Positions 1 to 7,951 of a DNA stretch of 64,000 bases are shown piece after piece. Positions within the stretch are counted from its first letter, which is position 1, and each line of letters begins with the position of its first letter. Origin of the DNA: Planctomycetota bacterium (GTDB lineage: Bacteria; Planctomycetota; Planctomycetia; Pirellulales; Lacipirellulaceae); assembly GCA_013152205.1 (NCBI GenBank), contig JAADGV010000102.1:1-64000 (forward strand). Direction: 5' to 3'. The notes beneath the pieces are model-generated. The model ran no database searches and was not told the origin of the DNA. It saw only the letters and a list, made by a program, of their open reading frames with translations. A program made the translations under genes and the position numbers.

Positions 1-12
1 AGGTTACCTCCT

Positions 13-44
13 CGTGAGTGAAGGACTTTAGTCCGAAGCTCACG
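13..44. repeat. Imperfect palindrome at window start
   Basis: CGTGAG (13-18) pairs with CTCACG (39-44), and inside it GGAC-TTTA-GTCC (23-34) forms a second stem separated by a TGAA/GAAG internal loop. It lies just downstream of the minus-strand nuclease gene and may be a REP-type element or part of its 3' region. Confidence 0.5.
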
Positions 45-56
45 AAATTTCCGAAC

Positions 57-77
57 CTACCGGCTTCTAGCCGGTAG
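57..77 (-). other. Perfect hairpin over the nuclease stop codon
   Basis: CTACCGGCT (57-65) and AGCCGGTAG (69-77) form a perfect 9-bp stem with a 3-base loop. The stop codon of the minus-strand nuclease (bases 69-67) lies at the loop/stem boundary. There is no T-run directly after it, so an intrinsic terminator is not proven; it could protect the mRNA 3' end. Confidence 0.5.
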
Positions 78-1158
78 TAGTTGAGTTATTGTAGTTGGGA
101 AATTTCTTTTTCAGACGCTCGATGGTGTGGCGCCACTTCGGTGTTGTTGGCTTGCAAACGCTATGCTGGTTACCGAATAAGCCGACTTCTTTTACAGCGT
201 TTTCCAAGGGCACAGTTTGCAGCCAATGAACTGGGACGAAATGCTCATGTTTTTCTGGATCACTGTTGTTGAAATAGTGTCCACCCTTGGCTGCTTCAAG
301 CACTGGAACCTCTCCTGACGAGGTCATCACTTTGAAGTTTGCACTGGTTTGCGCGGAACCCGTAACACGAGCAACACCAACAAAACCGTGGCCCGGTGCT
401 TTTACCCAAACGCGGTCACCCGATCGGAGGAGTTGCAGTGTTTTGGTATAAAAAGATCCTCCACCGGCACTTACAAAGTCATATTTTTGGGCGTCATCCC
501 ATGATCTGCACTCGCTGACGCCATAGTTGCAATAAAACTCGCCATTCCATGGCTCTTTCGAACCTGTAGAGGTTCCCGTATTGACCTGTGTACGAATTGG
601 GTCAAGTAGCCACGCTCTACTCAGCAATTGCTCGTTGCCATTCGCAAAGACCTGAAAACACAAAACGTTGATTGGGATGTCGCGTTCATTGAGATAGGAA
701 ACGATCCGTTCAGTGCTATCGTCTAGTTCGGCAGCGACAACTACAATCTGGTGGCCTTGATTAAGAGTTTCTTCGTCGAGGTTCTCTCCAAACCGTTGTC
801 GAAAATCCTCGTCCAAGCTACGGCCAGTCGCGAAACGTCCGTAGATAGCAACGATGTCTTCGGCCCGTAGTTCTTCCACCCAACTGGCGTAATCCAATGC
901 TTGGGCTACTACTTCTCGGGGTGTTCGGTCACGCTTGAGTTCGATCAGTACAAGCGAACCATCTGGAGCAATCGCCAGCAAATCGATGCGTCCTCCGTAG
1001 CCGGTGTCTTCCTGTTGGCCAATAAGCATCCATTCATCGGAAAGCAGATGTGGAGCAGCGACAATCATGTTTTCAAACAGTTGCTCACTAGCTAGTGAAG
1101 ATTCAACAAGTGGCGAAGGCTTTGCGCTAACTTTCCAGATCCCAATGCGAATGGGCAT
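67..1158 (-). CDS. PD-(D/E)XK nuclease with EVE/PUA-like C-terminal domain
   Basis: A 363-residue protein. The N-terminal ~130 residues resemble the DUF91/NucS nuclease core: E25/E29 in a leading helix, D59 in RIDLLAI, then E73-x-K75 in LIELKRD, followed by Q86 and Y90 in a helix. This is the expected order of a PD-(D/E)XK active site. The C-terminal part (about residues 205-355) contains WDDAQKYDFVSAGG and RVWVKAPGHGFVGVARV, resembling EVE/PUA-like modules that bind modified bases. A nuclease plus a base-reading domain suggests recognition and cleavage of modified or foreign nucleic acid, but that is inference. It lies 91 bp downstream of mazF on the same strand. Substrate and cleavage mode are unknown; a housekeeping repair role is possible. 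Confidence 0.75.
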   Translation of the reverse strand: MPIRIGIWKVSAKPSPLVESSLASEQLFENMIVAAPHLLSDEWMLIGQQEDTGYGGRIDLLAIAPDGSLVLIELKRDRTPREVVAQALDYASWVEELRAEDIVAIYGRFATGRSLDEDFRQRFGENLDEETLNQGHQIVVVAAELDDSTERIVSYLNERDIPINVLCFQVFANGNEQLLSRAWLLDPIRTQVNTGTSTGSKEPWNGEFYCNYGVSECRSWDDAQKYDFVSAGGGSFYTKTLQLLRSGDRVWVKAPGHGFVGVARVTGSAQTSANFKVMTSSGEVPVLEAAKGGHYFNNSDPEKHEHFVPVHWLQTVPLENAVKEVGLFGNQHSVCKPTTPKWRHTIERLKKKFPNYNNSTTTG

Positions 1159-1249
1159 AATGAAAATCCTCTATTCTATATGTCTGCCGACAAGGTCAAT
1201 TTGTAGTTGTGGAAGTCGAGCGTACTCAGTCTGCGAATCGCAGTGATTT

Positions 1250-1576
1250 TTATAAGAGCAAGGCGTTTAGCTTGCCGATCACTTCGGCAAGAACGTCATC
1301 ATCCACTTCGCCCTTCTTCTTGGCATTCCTTGCTTTCCAATCCAGACTCTTGACTTGGTCGGCAAGCACGACGCTCGGCTCGCCCGTGGCTACCAATACT
1401 TCAAAAGGGTAGCCTTTAATGCGACTGGTCATCGGACACAACACACAAAGTGAGGTCTTGCGGTTGTAGGCTTTGGGCGAAAGGACCAAGGCCGGTCGAT
1501 GGTGCGCCTGTTCGCGGCCCGCTTGGGGGTCAAAATCTATCCAGATGATGTGGCCGCGGTCGGGAATATAGGCCAT
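1250..1576 (-). CDS. mazF: MazF/PemK-type endoribonuclease toxin
   Basis: A 108-residue protein of normal MazF length. It has the N-terminal GHIIWIDFDPQAGREQAHHRPALVLSP segment (beta1-beta2 with the conserved GxEQ-like and RPALV elements), followed by TSLCVLCPMTSRIKGYPFEV and VVLADQVKSLDW, all typical of the PemK/MazF fold. MazF toxins cut mRNA at short sequence motifs and are neutralised by a cognate AbrB-type antitoxin. Its ATG overlaps the stop codon of mazE by one base (TGATG), indicating translational coupling. The motif pattern is close to Escherichia coli MazF/ChpB, so activity is likely; the cut site cannot be predicted. Confidence 0.9.
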   Translation of the reverse strand: MAYIPDRGHIIWIDFDPQAGREQAHHRPALVLSPKAYNRKTSLCVLCPMTSRIKGYPFEVLVATGEPSVVLADQVKSLDWKARNAKKKGEVDDDVLAEVIGKLNALLL

Positions 1577-1818
1577 CAGTCACAAGCCTCAGCACCCACG
1601 GCAGAGCCGGTGCCCGTTTCTTGATGCAGGTTTTTCGAGGTGATCTCTGACAGCAACTGATCGAGTTGGTAGCGATGTCGCTGCGGCGTAATGATCAACT
1701 TATCGCGTTTGAGATCCAAACTAGCCATGCTACCCGGGACAATGCCCAAAGCTTCCGCCACTTTACTGGGCACCCGCAGCGCAACGCTGTTTCCCCATTT
1801 GGCAAATTGAATTTCCAT
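1576..1818 (-). CDS. mazE: MazE-type antitoxin (AbrB/SpoVT fold)
   Basis: An 80-residue protein beginning MEIQFAKWGNSVALRVPSK, the hallmark of MazE/AbrB swapped-hairpin DNA-binding domains, followed by a variable C-terminal tail that would bind MazF. The open frame extends 18 codons upstream, but the ATG at 1818 is preceded by AAGGAG five bases away and matches the family start, so it is chosen. MazE normally represses its own operon, and the 11-bp iterated sequence at 1844-1887 lies directly upstream. Overlap with mazF confirms the antitoxin-first order of the module. Confidence 0.9.
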   Translation of the reverse strand: MEIQFAKWGNSVALRVPSKVAEALGIVPGSMASLDLKRDKLIITPQRHRYQLDQLLSEITSKNLHQETGTGSAVGAEACD

Positions 1819-1843
1819 CGCGGCTCCTTGGAAATAGGTTAGA

Positions 1844-1887
1844 TATACAATGAGTATACAATGAGTATACAATGAGTATACAATGGG
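1844..1887 (-). promoter_or_regulatory. Four 11-bp direct repeats upstream of mazE
   Basis: TATACAATGAG is repeated four times head to tail (1844, 1855, 1866, 1877; the last copy ends GGG). The 11-base period is about one helical turn, so a protein could bind the same DNA face repeatedly. Read on the minus strand the array contains several TATACT boxes resembling a -10 element, so it probably overlaps the mazEF promoter. Autoregulation by MazE is inferred from family knowledge. Confidence 0.7.
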
Positions 1888-1974
1888 TTTCGGATGGCGT
1901 CAATTCTTATTGCTTCATGCCTCTACCTCATGCGGCTTTTTTTCTGCACGTCCTACCAGTAAACTAGTGGCACT

Positions 1975-2763
1975 ATGCTTGAAACTATCCAGGGCGATCT
2001 TTACGACTACCCGAAATATTACGACTTGGTCTACGGCTCCGACTGGAAAGCGGAGTATGACTTTCTGTTGGCTTGTTTCGAAAAACATGCCACGGTGAAG
2101 GTGCGTAGCGTTTACGAGCCGGCCTGTGGCACGGGTCGGCTGCTGGTGAAATTTGCTGAAGCCGGTTATCGGGTTGGGGGTGTCGATCTCAATCCTAAAG
2201 CGGTTGAATATTGCAACGATCGGCTTGAGCGCGGCGGATATGCTCGCCCGGCAACAGTGGGTGACATGGCCGACTTTCGTACCGCCAAGCTGATTGATGC
2301 TGCGTTCAACACCATCAACAGCTTTCGGCATTTGTCGACCGAGGCCCAGGCCCTTAGCCATTTGCAATGTGTTGCCCAATCGCTTCGCCCCGGCGGAATT
2401 TATGTGCTAGGCTTGCATCTGACGCCGACAGCGATCGAACCGATGCAGGAAGAGAGTTGGTCGGCACGCCGAGGGAATCTGGCGGTCATGTCGCGGCTTT
2501 GGGTGACCGACTGCGACTTGAAGCGGCGGCGAGAGACGGTCGGGATGAGTTTCGATGTCTATACCCCGACCCGACAATTCCGGATTGAGGACGAAGTCCA
2601 CTTCCGCACGTACACCCATCGCCAAATGGCGATGTTGCTTCGAAATGCCGATGAATTTGATGTAACTGCTTGCTACGACTTTGGTTACGATATTGACGAG
2701 CCTGTCGAGGTAGGCCCTGCGACCGAAGATGTGGTCTATGTTTTGAGAAAACGTGGTACGTAG
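1975..2763 (+). CDS. Class I SAM-dependent methyltransferase
   Basis: A 262-residue protein. Residues 46-70 (SVYEPACGTGRLLVKFAEAGY, then VGGVDLNPKAVEYC) are SAM-binding motif I plus the acidic residue after beta-2. The glycine loop is ExxCGTG. The start MLETIQGDLYDYPKYYDLVYGSDWKAEYDF resembles small-molecule methyltransferases that begin with a D-Y-P-x-Y-Y-D segment. The substrate cannot be told. The gene stands alone, divergent from mazEF and 110 bp upstream of the next plus-strand gene. The ATG is the first in frame; no strong ribosome site is visible. Confidence 0.85.
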   Translation: MLETIQGDLYDYPKYYDLVYGSDWKAEYDFLLACFEKHATVKVRSVYEPACGTGRLLVKFAEAGYRVGGVDLNPKAVEYCNDRLERGGYARPATVGDMADFRTAKLIDAAFNTINSFRHLSTEAQALSHLQCVAQSLRPGGIYVLGLHLTPTAIEPMQEESWSARRGNLAVMSRLWVTDCDLKRRRETVGMSFDVYTPTRQFRIEDEVHFRTYTHRQMAMLLRNADEFDVTACYDFGYDIDEPVEVGPATEDVVYVLRKRGT

Positions 2764-2873
2764 GTCTTCGCAACACGAACAATAGTGGCGAGAATCGGTT
2801 AGTAGCCGATATCTATCTGGGTACAATTTGTGACTCAGACTTCCCAACCGATCGATCCTTTGACAGCAGACGT

Positions 2874-4202
2874 GTGAGTACCTCGCCCCCTTCTACCTCT
2901 GAAGCAGTTGTTCCCGAATCGAACCACCGCGAAAGCGTCGTGGATTTTGTGCGTTGGGCCTTAGCACAGTTACAGCTAGAGTTTGATGAGCAGGCCGGCA
3001 TCGCCCGCTTGCGGCTTAGCGAAGCAGATCGCAGCATCTTCGACGGCCAAGCAGAGTTGCAACTCGCTCTACAGAACAATGTGCCCGACAAGCAGCAGGA
3101 ATCAGTGGATCTGAATGGCCGATTTTGCACCTGGCTCTTAGGCCGCCTGAAAACCGCTGGCCCGGCAGTGCATGTACGCCCGCAAGAGCAACCCTTGGCG
3201 GTCAACAACATTTCCGCTCGCTTGTTTGCTGGCTATCGGGTTGATGGAGGGCAGGTTCATCTGGGAGGCTGCCAGATGACCGACTTTCCGTTTCTAAGGC
3301 TTAGCTTTGCTGCCAGCGAAAATGGCGAGACGGTCATTCGGCACCTATTTGTCGCCCATGATGGCACCTCGGTTACCGACCAACTAGCCCAGGAACTGGG
3401 ACTGCTAAAAGTCGAGCCAATACCAAAATTCCCGCCACGGCTGGATAAGGCCGCACTGAAAACCTTGGTAGCAGCGGGACGACGCGTCGCTGCGCAAAGT
3501 TCCACTTCGCGCGATCCCTCGGCGGCGACCATCGATCCCTTGGCGGTCACCGTGGTTTGGGTGAAACAGGCCAGCGGTCAATTGCAATTCACCATCGGCG
3601 AAACAACCGCCCACTTACCGTTTTCGGGCTGGGCTGCACTGGTCGAACCGCAACCTTTCATCGCCCAGCACTCAGGCGCTAGCACCTTTCATCTCGCAGC
3701 GACCGACGATGGTCGTATCGACGCGGTCGAAGAAATCACCACCTGCGAACACTCGGGCCGACGTGTCCTACGCCAAGAGTTGGTCACCTGTAGTGTGACA
3801 GGAAAGCAGGTACTGGAGGAGTTTACCGAGCTATGCCCGGTCTCTGGTCGACCTACGTTAGTCGACGAATTTGCCGAATGTGCGACGTGTCGAGAGCGGG
3901 TGAGTCGCTCGGTACTTGAGCACGATGTCTGCATGGCCTGTCGAGAAATGGCGAAGATCAAGAAGGACGATCCCCGTTTGGTTTGGATTTTGGGCGAACA
4001 TGCGGGGCTAGATCGTTGGAACCGATGGCAGCTGTCAGAAACCCAAAACGTGTACATCGCCCGGGCGGATAGCTTACTCAAGCGATTGCTGGTGGTTGTC
4101 GACAAAGAAACGCTATCACTGCACCACTTGGCCACCTCGGGCCGGCTCTCCTCGGTGTGGATTCCGGTCGCCGACCAGGCGCGAGACGAATTGCTGAAAT
4201 GA
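2874..4202 (+). CDS. Hypothetical protein with tandem cysteine repeats
   Basis: A 442-residue protein from a GTG start (GTG AGT ACC). The first ~280 residues show no motif I recognise. Residues about 288-365 hold successive cysteine units: TTCEHSGRRVL, VTCSVTGKQVL, ELCPVSGRPTL, then AECATCRERV and DVCMACREM. Spacing is about 16 residues, so the unit looks like a repeated half zinc-ribbon ending in two CxxC pairs. This suggests a metal-binding or protein-interaction region. The final ~80 residues are ordinary. No signal peptide is visible, so it is probably cytoplasmic. Function is unknown; similar proteins seem to be common in planctomycetes, but I cannot confirm that here. Confidence 0.75.
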   Translation: MSTSPPSTSEAVVPESNHRESVVDFVRWALAQLQLEFDEQAGIARLRLSEADRSIFDGQAELQLALQNNVPDKQQESVDLNGRFCTWLLGRLKTAGPAVHVRPQEQPLAVNNISARLFAGYRVDGGQVHLGGCQMTDFPFLRLSFAASENGETVIRHLFVAHDGTSVTDQLAQELGLLKVEPIPKFPPRLDKAALKTLVAAGRRVAAQSSTSRDPSAATIDPLAVTVVWVKQASGQLQFTIGETTAHLPFSGWAALVEPQPFIAQHSGASTFHLAATDDGRIDAVEEITTCEHSGRRVLRQELVTCSVTGKQVLEEFTELCPVSGRPTLVDEFAECATCRERVSRSVLEHDVCMACREMAKIKKDDPRLVWILGEHAGLDRWNRWQLSETQNVYIARADSLLKRLLVVVDKETLSLHHLATSGRLSSVWIPVADQARDELLK

Positions 4203-4364
4203 GCCAGCAGGACACTACATTTTCGATCGAATGTTTCCGGTTGAATCTTTGTTTTCTTTGCCAGCAAGCAGTGCACGAACTCTCGCCACGTAGCTGATCC
4301 TAAACAAACATTTTCGCGCCTATTCGCGTGATTCGCGGGCTCTCTTCTTTTCAGTTTGAGTACT

Positions 4365-4883
4365 CTACTCAAGCGAGATGTCGACCATCATGTCGGCGGC
4401 GACCTGCTCAAGTGCTTCGCGGAGGACGTCGATCGAGACGCCCGCCGGGAGGCGTAGTTGGGCGTCGGCTTGGAATAGTGATTGGCCCGAGTTGGCGGCC
4501 CGGTGGCATTCGGTGTTGAGTTCTTCGACATTGACCGCGTGGGCGGCAAGCACGCGGCTGATTTCGCGGACGATACCGGGGCGATCTTGGCCGGTGAGTG
4601 AGAGGCGAACGACGGGGCTTTCAGACAGAGCCGAGACGGTTGGGTTGGTGTGGACGACCGATTCAAGTCCTGAGGATGCGAGGGCCTGGATTGCCGCAGT
4701 GAGCGCCTCCGCTTGTTCAGGGGCCACCTCGACTCGGAGGATCCCGGCAAATTGCCCCGCCAAATGTGCCATTCGGCTCTCAACCCAGTTTCCGCCATGC
4801 TCGGCAATCGTATTGGCAATCGAGTCGACCAGGCCCGGTCGATCTTCGCCGAGGATGGTGAGGACGAGGGAGGTGTTGCTCAT
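4365..4883 (-). CDS. ACT-ACT domain protein, GcvR-like regulator
   Basis: A 172-residue protein made almost wholly of two ACT domains. The first begins LVLTILGEDRPGLVDSIANTIAEHGGNW, the second VVRLSLTGQDRPGIVREISRVLAAHAVNV. The paired DRPG(L/I)V motifs are typical of GcvR (glycine cleavage repressor) and related regulators. The open frame runs 19 codons further upstream, but the ATG at 4883 starts MSNTSLVL directly ahead of the first ACT strand and has AGGG upstream, so it is preferred. No gcv genes lie nearby, so the target is unknown. It probably senses an amino acid in the cytoplasm. Confidence 0.8.
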   Translation of the reverse strand: MSNTSLVLTILGEDRPGLVDSIANTIAEHGGNWVESRMAHLAGQFAGILRVEVAPEQAEALTAAIQALASSGLESVVHTNPTVSALSESPVVRLSLTGQDRPGIVREISRVLAAHAVNVEELNTECHRAANSGQSLFQADAQLRLPAGVSIDVLREALEQVAADMMVDISLE

Positions 4884-4988
4884 CTTGAATTCCCTGGGTG
4901 GATGCAAAAGTCGAACTTGGCGGAGTGACGGTAGTTCCAAGTTTAGCGTTTAGCTCGGTGATTAAAGTGTTTTGAGATAGTGACGTTA

Positions 4989-5100
4989 GGAGCAATTAGC
5001 AATTAGCTTTTGCCCGAAAAACGTGGCCTACCAAAGCTAATAGCTAATAGCTAACCGCTAATCGCTTAGTTTTCACTTGCCGCAACCAGCGTTTTTCGGG
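4989..5100. repeat. Nested inverted/tandem AGCTAAT-type repeat
   Basis: Outer arms CCCGAAAAACG (5013-5023) and CGTTTTTCGGG (5090-5100) are exact inverted copies. Short units (AATTAGC twice near 4992-5008; TAATAGC, TAATAGC, TAACCGC, TAATCGC near 5038-5066) are inverted relative to each other. It lies in the 324-bp gap between the ACT protein and the secreted protein. No coding potential is seen; a REP-like or decayed MITE element is likely. Confidence 0.6.
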
Positions 5101-5148
5101 AAATATAGCGAACTCAGAACTACTGAGTGACATTGAATAGATATGAAA

Positions 5149-5181
5149 ACGGGCACCCGTCGTCAAGCGACGGGTGCCCGT
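5149..5181 (-). terminator. Strong intrinsic terminator of the 5208-6896 gene
   Basis: ACGGGCACCCGTCG (5149-5162) and CGACGGGTGCCCGT (5168-5181) form a perfect 14-bp GC-rich stem with a 5-base loop. Read on the minus strand it is followed directly by TTTTC, and it lies 27 bases after the stop codon of the upstream minus-strand gene, as expected of a rho-independent terminator. Confidence 0.85.
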
Positions 5182-5207
5182 GGTTAGTTTGAGATTAAAC
5201 AGCGGCG

Positions 5208-6896
5208 TCAATTATTTTTCATTTGAACCAGCATAATAGCGGCTCGTAAGACGCCTTCCTCGGCCTCGACGCGAGTTCGCGCCCCGTTCTCAATGGGTTG
5301 GACAACGACGCGAACGTGGTCGCGAGCGTTTGCTTCGTTACTCAGCATGTCAGCAACCGATTCAAGCATAGGCTTTTCTTCGTCTTCGGCAAATGCCGCT
5401 GCAACCGCCATGATTTGGTTCAGCGAGAAAGTCATCTCCATCGGCGGAACCGACTTCCCTTGATCAGCAGCCGAAGTATCGATAATGCCCTTCACCGCCT
5501 CCAAAGCATCGCGGCCCAGAGCAAAGTAAACCGACTGCTTGCCGATCCCGACAATAATATCGAGTTGCTCACCAAAAAGCTGGCGAGCCTCTTCTTCGTC
5601 TTCGGGGACAGGTAGGTTGATCGAATGGAAGTTGATATCAGCGTGTGTGGCGGAGTCCCAATTGACGCCAGGGAACTTGGGTTCTTCTTTGGCAAGCTCG
5701 GCGAGCTTCTTCAAGCCACTTTCTACTTTGCTAGGGTCGCCAATAAAACCTCCACCAACAAAGGTTAGCGATTCTGGAGACATATTCAGAACGGCACCAC
5801 CGTCCATCACGCCCGCTTCGAGCGTGGCCTTAAAAGCAGCCATAAAATCGTCGACCGCGCTTTTCAAAACATCGCGCGCTTCATCCGTGGGCAATTCAGC
5901 TTCTTCGTCGATCGCGGTTTCGATTTGCTGACGCACGGCATCGAACATTTGGTCCACTTGGGCGAGGTCGGTTTCGCTAATCTTAGAAGCGAAAGTAAGC
6001 ATCATGGCCGCATCGGGTTGGAAGAAACCCGCAAAGTTTGTCGTCGGGCTGCTGTTTTCAGCAACTTGCTTGGCAAGCTTGGTGCCGGCTACCGCGGTAT
6101 AAACGAAATCGAAGTAAGCCCGTTGTTGCTCGCTATCCAAGGCCAAACCAATCGTGAATTCGTCGAGTTCGTTCACAAGTCGCGAGAGTTGCTCGATTTG
6201 GGAAAGAGCAATTTTCTTACGCGCCTCGTAAGTTTCCGCCGATTCCTCAGGCAGACGTTCAAGCCCTTGGTCCATGCCTTGCTGCAACTGTTGAACAATC
6301 AGCTCGCGATAGGGCTGCGGGATGTTTTGGACGTAAGCTCGGATGCCTAGGTCATACTCCTTGGTCAACGTAGCAAACAGCTCGCTAGGATCTGCAGGGA
6401 GCCCTTCGAGGAGCTGAGGCATCATCGAGATAAATGCCCAACCGCCTGCTTCGCGAGCGTAGACCTCTTGGTCGTTCGCAGTGATTTTCAGCAAGCCATC
6501 GCCGGCATCTTCGGACATCACGCCAAAGAGTTGCAGGTTGTTGAGCAGTTGCTTGAGATCGGTTACGGGAATACAGACAGCACCACCGAAGCTCATCCCA
6601 TCAGACTGGACAACAACACCGATGGGTTTTGTTCTGTCGAGCCCTTGAGTAAATCCTTGGAGCATTGGTTCGTATTGCTCGGCCAACTGCGGGTTGCCCA
6701 TCAAGTTGCCAATGAACTTGGCATCGGCAACCAAGGCGTCGTAACCCGAGAGGGCCACGATCGCGAGCGGTTTCATTTCTGGGCCAGATTGTTCCTGAGC
6801 CCGACTAGCTAGTGGGCTGGCACATGTGGCAATCAGCGTACAAGCAGCCAGCGTCATTGCCTTGGCTAGCGTGAGGCGGGTAACTCTTCTATTCAC
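5208..6896 (-). CDS. Secreted protein of unknown function
   Basis: A 562-residue protein. The N-terminus (MNRRVTRLTLAKAMTLAACTLIATCASPLASRAQ) is a classical signal peptide with a likely AxA cleavage site. The mature part is acidic, rich in Ala, Glu, Asp and Leu and without cysteine clusters or a known catalytic motif. Segments such as LAIVALSGYDALVADAKFIGNL, KPIGVVVQSDG and FSLNQIMAVAAAFA resemble large secreted planctomycete proteins distantly like DUF3352. A periplasmic or surface role is inferred. It is monocistronic, with its own terminator at 5149-5181. I do not recognise the function. Confidence 0.75.
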   Translation of the reverse strand: MNRRVTRLTLAKAMTLAACTLIATCASPLASRAQEQSGPEMKPLAIVALSGYDALVADAKFIGNLMGNPQLAEQYEPMLQGFTQGLDRTKPIGVVVQSDGMSFGGAVCIPVTDLKQLLNNLQLFGVMSEDAGDGLLKITANDQEVYAREAGGWAFISMMPQLLEGLPADPSELFATLTKEYDLGIRAYVQNIPQPYRELIVQQLQQGMDQGLERLPEESAETYEARKKIALSQIEQLSRLVNELDEFTIGLALDSEQQRAYFDFVYTAVAGTKLAKQVAENSSPTTNFAGFFQPDAAMMLTFASKISETDLAQVDQMFDAVRQQIETAIDEEAELPTDEARDVLKSAVDDFMAAFKATLEAGVMDGGAVLNMSPESLTFVGGGFIGDPSKVESGLKKLAELAKEEPKFPGVNWDSATHADINFHSINLPVPEDEEEARQLFGEQLDIIVGIGKQSVYFALGRDALEAVKGIIDTSAADQGKSVPPMEMTFSLNQIMAVAAAFAEDEEKPMLESVADMLSNEANARDHVRVVVQPIENGARTRVEAEEGVLRAAIMLVQMKNN

Positions 6897-7198
6897 AGCA
6901 TTTTCTCCCTAAGAGGTTAGGTACTCACGAGCCAGCGTAGGTCGTGAAGTTATGGTAAGCCAATAACTCTTCCACGCCTACGACGTACGGCAGACGAAAG
7001 CACATGGTTCTCGGATACTCACGAGAACGCAGGCGAAAGCATTTATACCGTTATACGCCAGATGATACGAGGTTATTGGCAAGAATCGTCAGAAAATGAG
7101 AGGATATTGTCCCCCAAGATGGCCAGAGCGGTCAGCGCAGCAGTAGACGAATCGGGGGGACAGCGACAACTGAGCCGCAATGGGCGACCCGCCGAAAA
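6897..7198. other. Gap between infA and the secreted-protein gene
   Basis: No gene is supported here. It holds the promoter side of the minus-strand gene at 5208-6896 and the 3' side of infA. TGTCCCCC (7108-7115) and GGGGGACA (7155-7162) are inverted copies 39 bases apart and might form a long-looped terminator for infA, but no T-run follows. A tRNA-like stretch near 7120-7160 lacks a T-arm and is not called. Confidence 0.4.
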
Positions 7199-7423
7199 TT
7201 ACCGTTCGCGGTAGGTGATGCGACCTTTGGTAAGGTCGTAAGGAGATAGCTCAACACGAACCTTATCGCCTGGGACGATACGAATGAAGTGCTTGCGCAT
7301 ACGGCCAGCAACATGGGCATTGACAATGTGGCCCCCTTCGATTTCGACACGAAATCGGGTGTTCGCCAATGCTTGGGTTACGACTCCTTCTACTTCAAGA
7401 GCCTCTTCTTTTTGCTTCGTCAT
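7199..7423 (-). CDS. infA: Translation initiation factor IF-1
   Basis: A 74-residue protein, the usual IF-1 length. The sequence [65 protein letters not shown] is the S1-like OB fold of IF-1 with its diagnostic HVAGRMRK..I and [11 protein letters not shown] motifs. It occupies the ribosomal A site during initiation with IF-2 and IF-3. The open frame runs 34 codons further upstream, but the ATG at 7423 with GGAG five bases before it gives the correct N-terminus. It stands alone rather than in a ribosomal-protein operon. Confidence 0.97.
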   Translation of the reverse strand: MTKQKEEALEVEGVVTQALANTRFRVEIEGGHIVNAHVAGRMRKHFIRIVPGDKVRVELSPYDLTKGRITYRER

Positions 7424-7579
7424 AAAGTCTCCACACCATTTGCAATCGAAAAACAGCCCCACCGAACATCTGCGTGGCACGCTACAAGCCCCTACCATCA
7501 TAACACTTACGCCGTGTCGTTCCAACCCGCAAGTCTTGTCTGGCGGGACGATTGCTAAGTCGCAAATTCCCTTGCAGCC

Positions 7580-7628
7580 GCAGGCGGAAGCCGCGGTTGA
7601 GCCTGGAAAAACCGCGGCTTCCGCCTGC
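7580..7628. repeat. Palindromic repeat family A, copy 1
   Basis: GCAGGCGGAAGCCGCGGT (7580-7597) and its perfect 18-bp inverse (7611-7628) form a long hairpin with a 13-base loop. Related copies are at 44268, 49947 and 52394. Flanks contain degenerate GATTGC/TTGCAATTC ends like those of the MITE at 28985. It is the main content of the 7424-7951 gap, where I see no gene. Confidence 0.85.
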
Positions 7629-7951
7629 GCCTCGTATGATTTTGCAATTCTATGGCCTTGCTTGGAGCGGCAGCTAGCAGAACCTGAAACGGCGGCGGAC
7701 GCCGGCTTGGTTGTTTGCTGTTTGGGCGCGAAGTCCGTTTGGAGGGCTTATTTGGACAGAAAGTCGGTATTTATCTCTATCAAGGCGATAGATCAAGTTT
7801 GACGTAAGTCGTTAAACACAGACAATGTTATGATTACAGGATGCGTGGGTGGAGCAGCTCTAGTGCAGGTTGCCGCATGTGTGCCGCCCCCTGGTGGCGA
7901 TTCCCTTCGACCTCAGCCAGTTACGGGCCCTACAAAACAATACGGTTCACT

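Noticed and set aside
1844-1887. Iterons considered as a plasmid-type replication origin
   Set aside because: Only four short units and no rep gene; the position directly before mazE points to an operator.
7115-7165. Possible tRNA-Ser/Leu-like stretch
   Set aside because: Only a D-arm-like resemblance is seen; there is no T-loop GTTCGANTC or acceptor stem.
7841-7951. Upstream extension of the GAF/HlyD gene
   Set aside because: The 37 residues are Cys/Trp/Ser-rich and unlike the rest. A -10-like TATGAT does precede 7841, so a leaderless start is not fully excluded.
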